A stretch of 64,000 nucleotides of DNA, from positions 1 through 64,000 of the forward strand of contig NZ_JAYTLQ010000001.1 in the NCBI RefSeq assembly GCF_043729335.1, written 5' to 3'. This DNA comes from Crenothrix sp043729335. GTDB taxonomy: Bacteria > Pseudomonadota > Gammaproteobacteria > Methylococcales > Methylomonadaceae. Position numbers and translations under genes: made by a program. A model generated the notes under the pieces. It had not been told where the DNA came from, did no database searches, and was given only the letters and a program-made list of their open reading frames with translations. Shown here one piece after another: positions 17,191-25,365 of this stretch (position 1 is its first letter; the number at the start of each line of letters is the position of its first letter).

Positions 17191-18777
17191 GTGAATCAAC
17201 ACAACCTAAATATCCATGAGCATAAAATCCTGATCCTGGATTTTGGCTCGCAATACACCCAATTAATCGCCCGCCGCATCCGAGAAATCGGCGTTTACTG
17301 CGAAATATATTCTTACGATTGCAGCGCTGAAGAAATTAATAACTTCGCCGCCAGAGGTATTATTTTATCCGGTGGCCCAGACTCGGTAACAGGTGACGAC
17401 ACACCACGCGCACCACAAAGCGTCTTTGAGCTGGGCATTCCGGTGTTAGGCATTTGTTACGGCATGCAAACCATGACTGAACAACTGGGCGGCAAGGTTG
17501 AAACATCTAATCATCGAGAATTTGGTTACGCGCAAATCAGGGCGCGTGGACATTCCAAATTACTTACCGGGATAGAAGACCATTTATCGCCCGAAGGCTT
17601 CGGATTATTGGACGTATGGATGAGCCACGGTGATCGCGTAACCCAATTACCCGAAGGCTTTAAACTGATAGCAAGCTCCGATGGCGCACCGATTGCCGGC
17701 ATTGCTCACGAAGAACTGAATTTTTATGGGCTGCAATTTCATCCCGAAGTTACCCACACTCACCAAGGCGCACGCATATTGTCACGCTTTGTGCTGGATA
17801 TTTGCAGCTGCGATGCCTTGTGGACAACCAGCCATATCGCTGAAGACAGCATCAAAGCGGTACGGGAGAAAGTCGGTACGGATCAGGTTATTTTAGGCTT
17901 ATCCGGCGGCGTAGATTCATCGGTAGTTGCCGCCCTGCTACATAAAGCCATCGGCGAGCAGCTCACTTGTGTGTTTGTCGATACCGGTTTGCTGCGTTTG
18001 CACGAAGGCGACCAAGTTATGGCCACTTTTGCCCAACACATGGGCGTTAAAGTCATCCGCGTGGATGCCGAACAACGCTATTTACAGGCCTTGCAAGGTG
18101 TTACCGATCCTGAACAAAAGCGCAAAATCATCGGCGGCCTGTTCATTGATATTTTTGATGAGGAAGCCGGAAAACTTAATAATGCCAAATGGCTGGCACA
18201 AGGCACCATTTACCCTGATGTGATTGAATCGGCAGGCTCTAAAAGCGGCAAGGCACATTTGATAAAATCGCACCATAATGTCGGCGGCTTGCCGGAAAAT
18301 ATGACCTTAAAGCTGGTTGAACCGTTGCGGGATTTATTCAAGGATGAAGTCAGAAAGCTAGGCTTAGAGCTGGGCTTGCCCGCTGATATGGTGTTCCGCC
18401 ATCCGTTTCCAGGCCCTGGCTTGGGTGTACGCATCCTGGGCGAAGTAAAAAAAGAATTTGCCGATTTATTACGTAAAGCTGATGCAATCTTCATTGAAGA
18501 ATTGTATCGCCATGATTTATACGACAAAGTCAGCCAGGCGTTTGCGGTATTTTTGCCGGTTAAGTCGGTCGGCGTGATGGGCGATGGTCGGCGTTATGAT
18601 TATGTCATCGCCATCCGCGCCGTGGAAACCATTGATTTTATGACCGCACGCTGGGCACATTTGCCGTATGAATTTCTGGATTTAATTTCCAGACGCATTA
18701 TCAACGAAGTCGCGGGCATCTCACGCGTTACTTATGATATTTCCGGCAAACCACCTGCCACCATTGAATGGGAATAA
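17191..18777 (+). CDS. guaA: GMP synthase (glutamine-hydrolysing)
   Basis: Converts XMP to GMP with ATP and glutamine. It is 528 residues with three parts: a class I glutamine amidotransferase domain (catalytic Cys in GICYGMQ, His and Glu in FHPEVTHT), an ATP-pyrophosphatase domain (LSGGVDSS P-loop) and a C-terminal dimerisation domain (RHPFPGPGLGVRI and the end ISGKPPATIEWE). The start is GTG at 17191. It follows guaB in the usual order and overlaps tadA by ten bases. Confidence 0.97.
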   Translation: MNQHNLNIHEHKILILDFGSQYTQLIARRIREIGVYCEIYSYDCSAEEINNFAARGIILSGGPDSVTGDDTPRAPQSVFELGIPVLGICYGMQTMTEQLGGKVETSNHREFGYAQIRARGHSKLLTGIEDHLSPEGFGLLDVWMSHGDRVTQLPEGFKLIASSDGAPIAGIAHEELNFYGLQFHPEVTHTHQGARILSRFVLDICSCDALWTTSHIAEDSIKAVREKVGTDQVILGLSGGVDSSVVAALLHKAIGEQLTCVFVDTGLLRLHEGDQVMATFAQHMGVKVIRVDAEQRYLQALQGVTDPEQKRKIIGGLFIDIFDEEAGKLNNAKWLAQGTIYPDVIESAGSKSGKAHLIKSHHNVGGLPENMTLKLVEPLRDLFKDEVRKLGLELGLPADMVFRHPFPGPGLGVRILGEVKKEFADLLRKADAIFIEELYRHDLYDKVSQAFAVFLPVKSVGVMGDGRRYDYVIAIRAVETIDFMTARWAHLPYEFLDLISRRIINEVAGISRVTYDISGKPPATIEWE

Positions 18778-19229
18778 GCCCCAGCAACGATGAAGCCTGG
18801 ATGCGTTATGCGATACGCTTGGCGCAACGGGCTGAACAGCAGGGTGAAGTGCCGGTAGGTGCGGTATTGGTCAAAGATGACCAGTGTATTGCCGAAGGCT
18901 GGAATGCATCGATTAGCCTGCATGACCCCAGTGCCCATGCGGAAATTGTTGCGTTACGGATGGCCGGTAAAGCGCTGGGCAATTATCGTTTAATCAACAC
19001 CACGCTGTATGTAACGTTAGAGCCGTGCGTGATGTGCATGGGAGCCCTTAGCCAAGCACGGGTTAACCGCCTGGTGTTTGGCGCAAGCGATCCTAAACGC
19101 GGTGCTGTTTGTAGCGCCCTAGCGCTTGCTGATGCCAGCTTTTTGAATCATCAAATTACGTGGCAAGGTGGAATTTTAGCCGATGAATGTGCAACCCTAC
19201 TGAAAGATTTTTTTCGTGCTAAGCGTTAA
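18768..19229 (+). CDS. tadA: tRNA-specific adenosine deaminase
   Basis: Deaminates A34 to inosine in tRNA-Arg(ACG). It is 153 residues with the zinc-binding cytidine-deaminase fold: HAEIVALR (zinc His and catalytic Glu) and PCVMCMGAL (two zinc Cys). EVPVGAVLV near the N-terminus is characteristic of TadA. The start codon overlaps the 3' end of guaA (ATGGGAATAAGC...). An inverted-repeat element follows about 75 bases after the stop and may end the guaBA-tadA transcript. Confidence 0.93.
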   Translation: MGISPSNDEAWMRYAIRLAQRAEQQGEVPVGAVLVKDDQCIAEGWNASISLHDPSAHAEIVALRMAGKALGNYRLINTTLYVTLEPCVMCMGALSQARVNRLVFGASDPKRGAVCSALALADASFLNHQITWQGGILADECATLLKDFFRAKR

Positions 19230-19302
19230 TCAGTAGGCTAAAATGTCACTTACCGAAATCTAAGCCTAAACTTTTAATTGCATAACCTAGTACACAGGCA
19301 AT

Positions 19303-19398
19303 GTAGGGTGGATTCGCCGCTAGGCAATCCGCCACAATACATTTACTGGACATCGGCATTGGATTGATTGGCGGTTTGCTGGCGCGAAACCACCCTAC
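19303..19398 (+). mobile_element. Second GTAGGGTGG inverted-repeat element, downstream of tadA
   Basis: The left arm GTAGGGTGGATTCGCCGC is degenerate. The right arm at 19370-19398 (CTGGCGCGAAACCACCCTAC at its end) is identical to the right end of the 16978-17118 element over its last 20 bases. The interior is short (about 36 bases) and unrelated. It lies just upstream of the methyltransferase gene and extends that gene's apparent reading frame. Confidence 0.75.
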
Positions 19399-19450
19399 AA
19401 ACTCTGGAAATTTAATACCGCTACATTCAGGGATGGAGATAATAAAAAAT

Positions 19451-20173
19451 ATGAAAAATTTATTTATTAAATGGGGTAATTCGCTTTTCCACACCCGTAA
19501 TGTTCTTTTTCCTATTCTTGTGAGCGGAATTCTATTGTTATTCCCTCCTGTGGCAATAGACAGCGCACTCAGTATGTGTTTATTATTCATTGGCTTGTGC
19601 CTTATTATCATCGGCCAAGGCATTCGAATACTCACTATCGGCCTTGCTTATATTGTTCGCGGTGGCCGTAATAGACGCGTTTATGCCGATAAACTGATCA
19701 CCGATGGCTTTTTCGCCCACTGTAGAAATCCCCTGTATATCGGCAATATCCTGATTGTGAGTGGATTTTTATTTATCTCTGGCAACGTGTCTGGCATTAT
19801 TATTGGCTCAGTTAGTTTTTTTGCAATTTATCGCCTGATTGTTTACAGTGAAGAAGCGTTTTTAGAAAGCAAATTCGGGCAAGATTACCGTGATTTTTGC
19901 GCCAACGTCCCGCGCTGGATACCTAATCTTGAAGGTATTGGCAAAACGATTGCTAATTATGAATTTGACTGGCCAGCGGTTGCGGTCAAAGAATATGGCA
20001 CGCTTTTTACATCGTTGATTATTCCGCTGGGGTTAATCAGTTGGAAATTACACTTAGCCAATAAAGTGAATGATTACCAGTTTTTATTAAGCAGCATTGC
20101 AGTGTTTATTTTAATAGCGTATGGCATTGTGCGTTTTTTAAAAAAAACAGAACGACTCAAATCCATGCGCTGA
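19451..20173 (+). CDS. Isoprenylcysteine carboxyl methyltransferase-like membrane methyltransferase
   Basis: Inner-membrane protein of about 241 residues with several helices. The SAM-binding region of the ICMT / phospholipid methyltransferase family is visible: CRNPLYIGNILIV and, further on, EEAFLESKFGQDYRDFCANVPRWIP. Two more helices follow. The substrate is unknown; bacterial members methylate lipids or small molecules. The frame is open from 19364, but the first codons read through the repeat. I use ATG 19451 (GGAG 12 bases upstream, homologue-like MKNLFIKWGN); ATG 19433 is an alternative. Confidence 0.78.
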   Translation: MKNLFIKWGNSLFHTRNVLFPILVSGILLLFPPVAIDSALSMCLLFIGLCLIIIGQGIRILTIGLAYIVRGGRNRRVYADKLITDGFFAHCRNPLYIGNILIVSGFLFISGNVSGIIIGSVSFFAIYRLIVYSEEAFLESKFGQDYRDFCANVPRWIPNLEGIGKTIANYEFDWPAVAVKEYGTLFTSLIIPLGLISWKLHLANKVNDYQFLLSSIAVFILIAYGIVRFLKKTERLKSMR

Positions 20174-20229
20174 TACGGCTCCGTTATTCACGCACTAAAA
20201 TAAAATTTTATTCATCACGCTAATCTGAT

Positions 20230-20970
20230 ATGACTGATCACGATAAACTATTTCAACAAACGAGCCGCACCGAAGACTTTGCTTTTGATGAGCGCGTTGC
20301 CAATGTTTTTGACGACATGGTGTCAAGAAGTGTACCGTTTTACAACGAACTACAGCGCATTCAGTCCGATTTAATTATCGGTTTTTTACCCCAAAATGCA
20401 GCAATAGTTTGTGATTTTGGCTGCTCGACTGGCACAACCCTGGAACATATCGCCCAACATCCTAAGTGTCCAACCGATATTGAGTTGATTGGCTACGACA
20501 ACTCTGATGCGATGTTAGATAAAGCACGTATTAAGCTTGCCGATCTTATCGCCGCCAAAAAAGTATCGTTACGGCTGGCTGATCTGGGTCACCTTCAAGA
20601 TTTACCCAAATTTAATGTCGCTATTCTTAACTGGACATTGCAATTTGTAAGGCCTATAGAACGTGAACAGGTGTTAAAAACCATTTTTAACGCCCTACAT
20701 CCTGGCGGCATAGTATTGTTATCAGAAAAAATATTAAGTAACGATTCAGTATTAAATCGTCTTTATATAGAGCATTATCTACAGTTTAAAATAGAACAGG
20801 GCGGCTACAGCGATGCTGAAAACCAAAAAAAGCGTGAAGCCTTAGAAAATGTACTTATTCCTTATCGCCTAGATGAAAATTATGCCTTATTAGAACGTGC
20901 TGGCTTTGCACGCATCGATACTTATTTTAAATGGTTTAATTTTGCCAGCATGATCGCCGTTAAAATTTAA
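20230..20970 (+). CDS. cmoA: Carboxy-S-adenosyl-L-methionine synthase
   Basis: Makes carboxy-SAM from SAM and prephenate for cmo5U34 wobble modification of tRNA. It is 246 residues, the usual length. The Rossmann-type motif VCDFGCSTGTTLEHIA, the ALNWTLQF-type motif (here ILNWTLQFV) and ILSNDSVLN near the C-terminal lid are as in CmoA. The partner cmoB is not adjacent; the next gene, on the opposite strand, is an antiporter. Confidence 0.92.
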   Translation: MTDHDKLFQQTSRTEDFAFDERVANVFDDMVSRSVPFYNELQRIQSDLIIGFLPQNAAIVCDFGCSTGTTLEHIAQHPKCPTDIELIGYDNSDAMLDKARIKLADLIAAKKVSLRLADLGHLQDLPKFNVAILNWTLQFVRPIEREQVLKTIFNALHPGGIVLLSEKILSNDSVLNRLYIEHYLQFKIEQGGYSDAENQKKREALENVLIPYRLDENYALLERAGFARIDTYFKWFNFASMIAVKI

Positions 20971-20988
20971 ACTCATTGCTGAAACGCG

Positions 20989-22209
20989 TTACCTAACCAA
21001 ATATTTTAACCAGCCAGCACTAATAATAGACGTTGCAAAAGCCATCATCACCAAAGCCACGAAAATCCGCTGATCGATAAGTTGATGCTCTAAGGCCACT
21101 GACGCCAAAATTATTTCAATAGCGCCCCTCGCATTCAAACCCACACCCACAGCCAATGCTTCTCGCCCCCGCATTCCACCGATACGTGCACCCAATCCTG
21201 CACCCAGAATTTTTCCAACACTGGCAATAAGAAAGACCAGTATCGCCAACGTGCCATCGAAGTGGCTGAAAAAATTCGTTTTAAGGCCAATGGACACAAA
21301 ATAAAGCGGGGCGAAAAAATGCAGGGCAAAGGGCTGGATCATTGAGTTGATACGTTTTTCCTGCTTGGGATCGTCGTATTGCCCAAATGCCATACCCACC
21401 AAAAAAGCACCAAATATAGCGTGAATACCGATTTTCTCAGCACCGACTGCCGCGAACATAACCAGCACGGACAAAAAAGTCAGCAAACCACCTTGCCAAT
21501 CTTTAAAAAAGCCAATACGGTGCAGAAAAGGTAATACTATCCAACGTCCGAGACCTAAAACCAACGCAGCGTAGGCAAGCACCAAAGCCAAAGTAGAAAA
21601 AACATTTCCGGCCGGATGCTCTACACCCAAATTACGCAAAATGAAGGCGAACAATGTCCAGCCGACCAAATCGTTAATCATTGCGGAAGTCATAATTGTC
21701 ATGCCAATCCGTGTGCCTATCAAATTCAGATCCATCAGTATGCGGGCAATTACCGGTAGAGCTGAGATCGACAATGCCGTACCCATAAACAAAGCCATCA
21801 ATAAAGGACGATCACTGTGCCCCCATAGCTCTGGAAACAGCAAAACCATGCCAAAACCCAAAGCAAACGGCAACGCGCCACCCACTAAACTGGTGGCAGC
21901 AATAATCAATTTACCGTGCCGGAAGCGATCGAAGTTAATCTCCAGTCCCGCTGCAAACATAAAGAACAGCATCCCTACTTTAAGCAACGCATCAACGCTG
22001 GTAGTGATAGTTTTATCGACCGGGAACAACGTGGCATATGTTTCCGGCCAGATCGTTCCCAGTAGTGTCGGCCCTAACAAAACGCCGCCGATCAATTCAC
22101 CCAAAACGATTGGCTGACGCAGTTTTTTCATCAGATAACCAAATAGCCAAGCTACTGTTAACATCAAACCTATCTGCATCAAGAATGCGTGGAGTTGTGT
22201 AGGGTTCAT
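20989..22209 (-). CDS. CPA2-family cation:proton antiporter (KefB/NapA-like), without RCK domain
   Basis: A 406-residue polytopic protein with about 12-13 helices. GYLMKKLRQPIVLGELIGGVLLGP near the N-terminus and the pattern AIFGAFLVGMAFGQ are typical of the CPA2 Na+/H+ or K+/H+ exchanger domain. TSAMINDLVGWTLFAF carries the ND pair expected at the ion-binding site. The protein ends after the transport domain, so the regulatory RCK/TrkA-N domain of KefB/KefC is absent. The ion (Na+ or K+) cannot be read. Confidence 0.87.
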   Translation of the reverse strand: MNPTQLHAFLMQIGLMLTVAWLFGYLMKKLRQPIVLGELIGGVLLGPTLLGTIWPETYATLFPVDKTITTSVDALLKVGMLFFMFAAGLEINFDRFRHGKLIIAATSLVGGALPFALGFGMVLLFPELWGHSDRPLLMALFMGTALSISALPVIARILMDLNLIGTRIGMTIMTSAMINDLVGWTLFAFILRNLGVEHPAGNVFSTLALVLAYAALVLGLGRWIVLPFLHRIGFFKDWQGGLLTFLSVLVMFAAVGAEKIGIHAIFGAFLVGMAFGQYDDPKQEKRINSMIQPFALHFFAPLYFVSIGLKTNFFSHFDGTLAILVFLIASVGKILGAGLGARIGGMRGREALAVGVGLNARGAIEIILASVALEHQLIDQRIFVALVMMAFATSIISAGWLKYLVR

Positions 22210-22361
22210 TAATAATTAACGGTGACTTTAAATAACTTGAAAAATAAATACTGGAGTTTACGCGATACCCAATACCTACGCGAATGCCGTACGCTGACTG
22301 AGAGCCACACGAATCTAGCCTTACAATAATTGGCTTCCAACTTAAGGCGGGACAGGTGAAG

Positions 22362-22441
22362 GTGTGCCGTTCGTGGTGAGCTTGTCGAACCATGAGCGGC
22401 ACACCGCACACCCTTCGACAAGCTCAGGCCGAACGGTGTGT
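22362..22441. repeat. REP-like palindrome (GTGAGCTTGTCGAA family)
   Basis: Two inverted arms: one reads GTGTGCCGTTCGTGGTGAGC then TTGTCGAA, the other is its reverse complement with small changes (TTCGACAAGCTCAGGCCGAA then CGGTGTG). A single copy of the same arm is at 63122-63151. The remainder of the 352-bp gap 22210-22561 between the antiporter and the efflux operon shows no gene; it should hold the efflux operon promoter, which I could not pinpoint. Confidence 0.8.
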
Positions 22442-22561
22442 CTTATGTGCTTTACCGCACAGACTTAATTTTCCTCTACAAAATACAATGAAGCTGCTGA
22501 AAAGTTAGCGGCCGCATTTAACATTCAATGCTATCGATTTATCCTAAAAAACGAGTGAAAT

Positions 22562-24160
22562 GTGAATGCAACGTGCAAAATAAAAAAGCGCCTTAACCTC
22601 GCCGTAGTCTTGCCGTTAGGAGGCTTTATGCTTGCTGTTCTTTCAAGCTGCAAGATTGGACCTGACTATATTAGGCCGCCTACCGAAACAGCTATTCAAT
22701 GGATGGAAGCCGAAGATAAGCGGCTCAAAACCACATCCAGCAACGATAAACTGTGGTGGAAAACATTCAACGATCCCGTTTTAAACCAGCTCATTAACCG
22801 CGCTTACCTTGAAAATCTTAATCTACGCGTTTCAGGGCTACGTGTTATTGAAGCCCGGGCACAACTTGGAACTGCTGCCGGTAATCTCTACCCCCAAAAT
22901 CAACAATTAACGGGATCACTAAACCAAATTCATCTTAGCCGACGTGCCGCGCAGGCTGCATTCTCCAATATTTTTGATTATGCCCAATCGCAATTAGGCT
23001 TCACCGCCAGTTGGGAAATCGATTTCTGGGGCAAATTTCGCCGCGCCATTGAATCAGCCGATGCCAGTTTACAGGCTGCCGTGGCGGATTACGATACTGC
23101 ATTGGTCAGCCTGACTGCCGATGTGGCGCAGGCTTATATTACTATTAGAACCTTGGAAAAACGCTTAGCCATTGCACGGCAAAATGCAGAGACACAAAAA
23201 GAAAGCCTGCGCATTGCTCAAATTCGCTACAACGGCGGCACCACTTCTGAACGCGACGTGGAACAGGCCAGAACAGTACTGGCCAATACACAGGCTTCCA
23301 TCCCTACCCTGGAAATCAGTTTGCGGCAGCAAGTCAATGCGTTAAGTGTATTACTGGGCAAGCCTCCGCATCAGATCAGTGAATTGTTAACCAGATCGGG
23401 GCAAATCCCTCCGCCTCCCGCACAAGTGGCCGTAGGCATTCCTGCTGAACTGTTGCGCCGCCGCCCCGATATTCGCCATGCCGAATTACAAGCCGCCGCA
23501 CAGTCTGCCAGCATTGGCGTCACCAAGGCTGATCTTTACCCTGCTATTTCACTTACCGGTACTTTTGGCTTGTTATCTACCGATGTAGGGACGTTTTCTC
23601 TAGGGGATGTGTTTTTGTGGCGAAGCCGAACCGCCAACTTCGGGCCATCCTTCCAATGGAATATATTCAATTATGGCCAAATCACGAATCAGGTGCGGGT
23701 ACAGGATGCACGGCTACAAGAATTGTTGATTACTTACCAAAATACCGTGCTTACCGCGCAACGGGAAGTGGAAGACAATCTCATTGCTTTCTTGCGCTCC
23801 CAGGAACGCGCCCAGTTATTGGGTAAGAGCACTGCTGCGGCGCAGCGCTCGCTAAATTTAGCCACCATCCAATACCGCGAAGGTATCACCGATTTTACTA
23901 CCGTACTGACTGCCCAGCAGTCGTTGCTCAGTGAGCAGGATAATCTGGCCAGCACGCTTGGCAATATCTCCACTAACCTGGTTGGCGTATACCGGGCTTT
24001 GGGTGGTGGCTGGCAGATTCGGGAAGGTAAAGAGCTTATCCCTGATGAGATTAAGCAACAGATGGCAAAACGCACGGACTGGGGAGACTTATTAAAAGTG
24101 ACCACCCAGTCGGCACCTGAAACTCACAGGCCGTCTGACATAGGTTTGCCAAAATGGTAA
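22562..24160 (+). CDS. RND efflux outer-membrane factor (NodT/OprM-type lipoprotein)
   Basis: Trimeric outer-membrane channel component of a tripartite efflux pump. The 532-residue precursor has a lipobox (LSSC, about residue 30) followed by KIGPDY, which starts most NodT-family proteins. Two OEP repeats follow; WEIDFWGKFRRAIESADA and LYPAISLTGTFG are typical. The start is GTG 22562. It is the first gene of a compact operon with the periplasmic adaptor and the RND pump. The outer-membrane gene coming first is less common but known. Confidence 0.92.
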   Translation: MNATCKIKKRLNLAVVLPLGGFMLAVLSSCKIGPDYIRPPTETAIQWMEAEDKRLKTTSSNDKLWWKTFNDPVLNQLINRAYLENLNLRVSGLRVIEARAQLGTAAGNLYPQNQQLTGSLNQIHLSRRAAQAAFSNIFDYAQSQLGFTASWEIDFWGKFRRAIESADASLQAAVADYDTALVSLTADVAQAYITIRTLEKRLAIARQNAETQKESLRIAQIRYNGGTTSERDVEQARTVLANTQASIPTLEISLRQQVNALSVLLGKPPHQISELLTRSGQIPPPPAQVAVGIPAELLRRRPDIRHAELQAAAQSASIGVTKADLYPAISLTGTFGLLSTDVGTFSLGDVFLWRSRTANFGPSFQWNIFNYGQITNQVRVQDARLQELLITYQNTVLTAQREVEDNLIAFLRSQERAQLLGKSTAAAQRSLNLATIQYREGITDFTTVLTAQQSLLSEQDNLASTLGNISTNLVGVYRALGGGWQIREGKELIPDEIKQQMAKRTDWGDLLKVTTQSAPETHRPSDIGLPKW

Positions 24161-24171
24161 GGACAAGGGAC

Positions 24172-25365
24172 ATGCGCATAATAAAACCTTATATGGCGGG
24201 GATTTTTAGTTTATTAATACTGCTAGGGTCAGGGTGCAAAGAGGAAAACAAGTTTGTTCCGCCACCGCCAGCCCAGGTAAATGTTAAGCAACCTATTAAA
24301 CAGGAAGTCAGTGAATATCTAGAATTTACCGGCAATACCCAGGCTTTTAATACCGTGCAATTAGTCGCACGCGTACAAGGCTACTTAAAAAAAGTTTATT
24401 TTCATGATGGCGATTTAGTCAAAAAAGGCCAACTTTTATTTTTGATTCAGCAAGATACTTATCAAGCGCGGTTAAACCAAGCTGAGGCGCAAGTGCAACA
24501 ACAAAAAGCCAGCCTAGACCACGCACAAACTGAATTTAATCGTTTTACCGATTTGGTAAGACAACATGCTGCCGCCCAAACCGATGTGGATAATTGGCGA
24601 TACCAGCGTGACAACGCTAAAGCAGCGCAAGCCGCCGCTAAAGCTAATCGCGACCTAGCCAAATTAGATCTTGATTATACCCAGGTAGTTGCCCCTTTTG
24701 ATGGCCGTATTGACCGCCGGTTAAAAGATCCAGGCAATCTGGTTGGCGCTGGCGAATTTACCTTACTGGCGGAAATTAACCAGATAAACCCGATGTATGT
24801 GTATTTCACCATTAACGAAACGGACTTACTGAGGGTTATTAAGCAAACTAACATTGGCCCCGGCGAGGCATTAAAACTGAAGATACCGGCCGCGCTGGCA
24901 TTATCGGATGACAAGGGTTACCCGTATATGGGAACTCTTGATTTTACCGCCATCTCAGTGACTCCAACAACGGGCACATTGCTATTACGGGCTATTTACC
25001 CTAATCCAGGCGGTAAAATATTACCCGGCCTGTTCGCAAGAGTGCGGGTTCTGGTGGTCAATTCTGAAAAAATGTCGTTACTTGTACCCGAAATAGCAAT
25101 TGGTTACGATCAATTGGGTGCTTACCTGCTGGTGGTAAATGATAAAAATATCGTTGAGCGCCGCCCGGTAAAACTGGGTACACAAGTTGAGGATAATCGG
25201 GTAGTTCTGGAAGGCATCAAAGATCAGGACTGGGTGATTGTCAATGGCCTGTTACGCGCCATTCCAGGCAGTACGGTAAATCCGATAGGCAAGGCTTCTC
25301 GCGACGTAAAAAGCGACGACCGCATTTCAGCAGATTCTGCCGAACAAGGAAAACCAACGCCATGA
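24172..25365 (+). CDS. RND efflux periplasmic adaptor (membrane fusion protein)
   Basis: Links the inner-membrane pump to the outer-membrane channel. The 397-residue precursor has a lipobox (LLGSGC), a biotinyl-lipoyl domain around VQLVARVQGYLKKVYFHDGDLVKKGQLLF, an alpha-helical hairpin rich in Gln/Ala, and DYTQVVAPFDGRI leading into the beta-barrel domain. The frame opens at ATG 24154, but ATG 24172 has AAGGA eight bases ahead and begins a clean signal peptide. It overlaps the RND gene by four bases. Confidence 0.93.
   Translation: MRIIKPYMAGIFSLLILLGSGCKEENKFVPPPPAQVNVKQPIKQEVSEYLEFTGNTQAFNTVQLVARVQGYLKKVYFHDGDLVKKGQLLFLIQQDTYQARLNQAEAQVQQQKASLDHAQTEFNRFTDLVRQHAAAQTDVDNWRYQRDNAKAAQAAAKANRDLAKLDLDYTQVVAPFDGRIDRRLKDPGNLVGAGEFTLLAEINQINPMYVYFTINETDLLRVIKQTNIGPGEALKLKIPAALALSDDKGYPYMGTLDFTAISVTPTTGTLLLRAIYPNPGGKILPGLFARVRVLVVNSEKMSLLVPEIAIGYDQLGAYLLVVNDKNIVERRPVKLGTQVEDNRVVLEGIKDQDWVIVNGLLRAIPGSTVNPIGKASRDVKSDDRISADSAEQGKPTP

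Noticed and set aside
22097..22411. Open frame with RQAHHER-like text near the antiporter
   Set aside because: This wording is the translation of the GTGAGCTTGTCGAA repeat and overlaps the antiporter gene; it has no protein family look.
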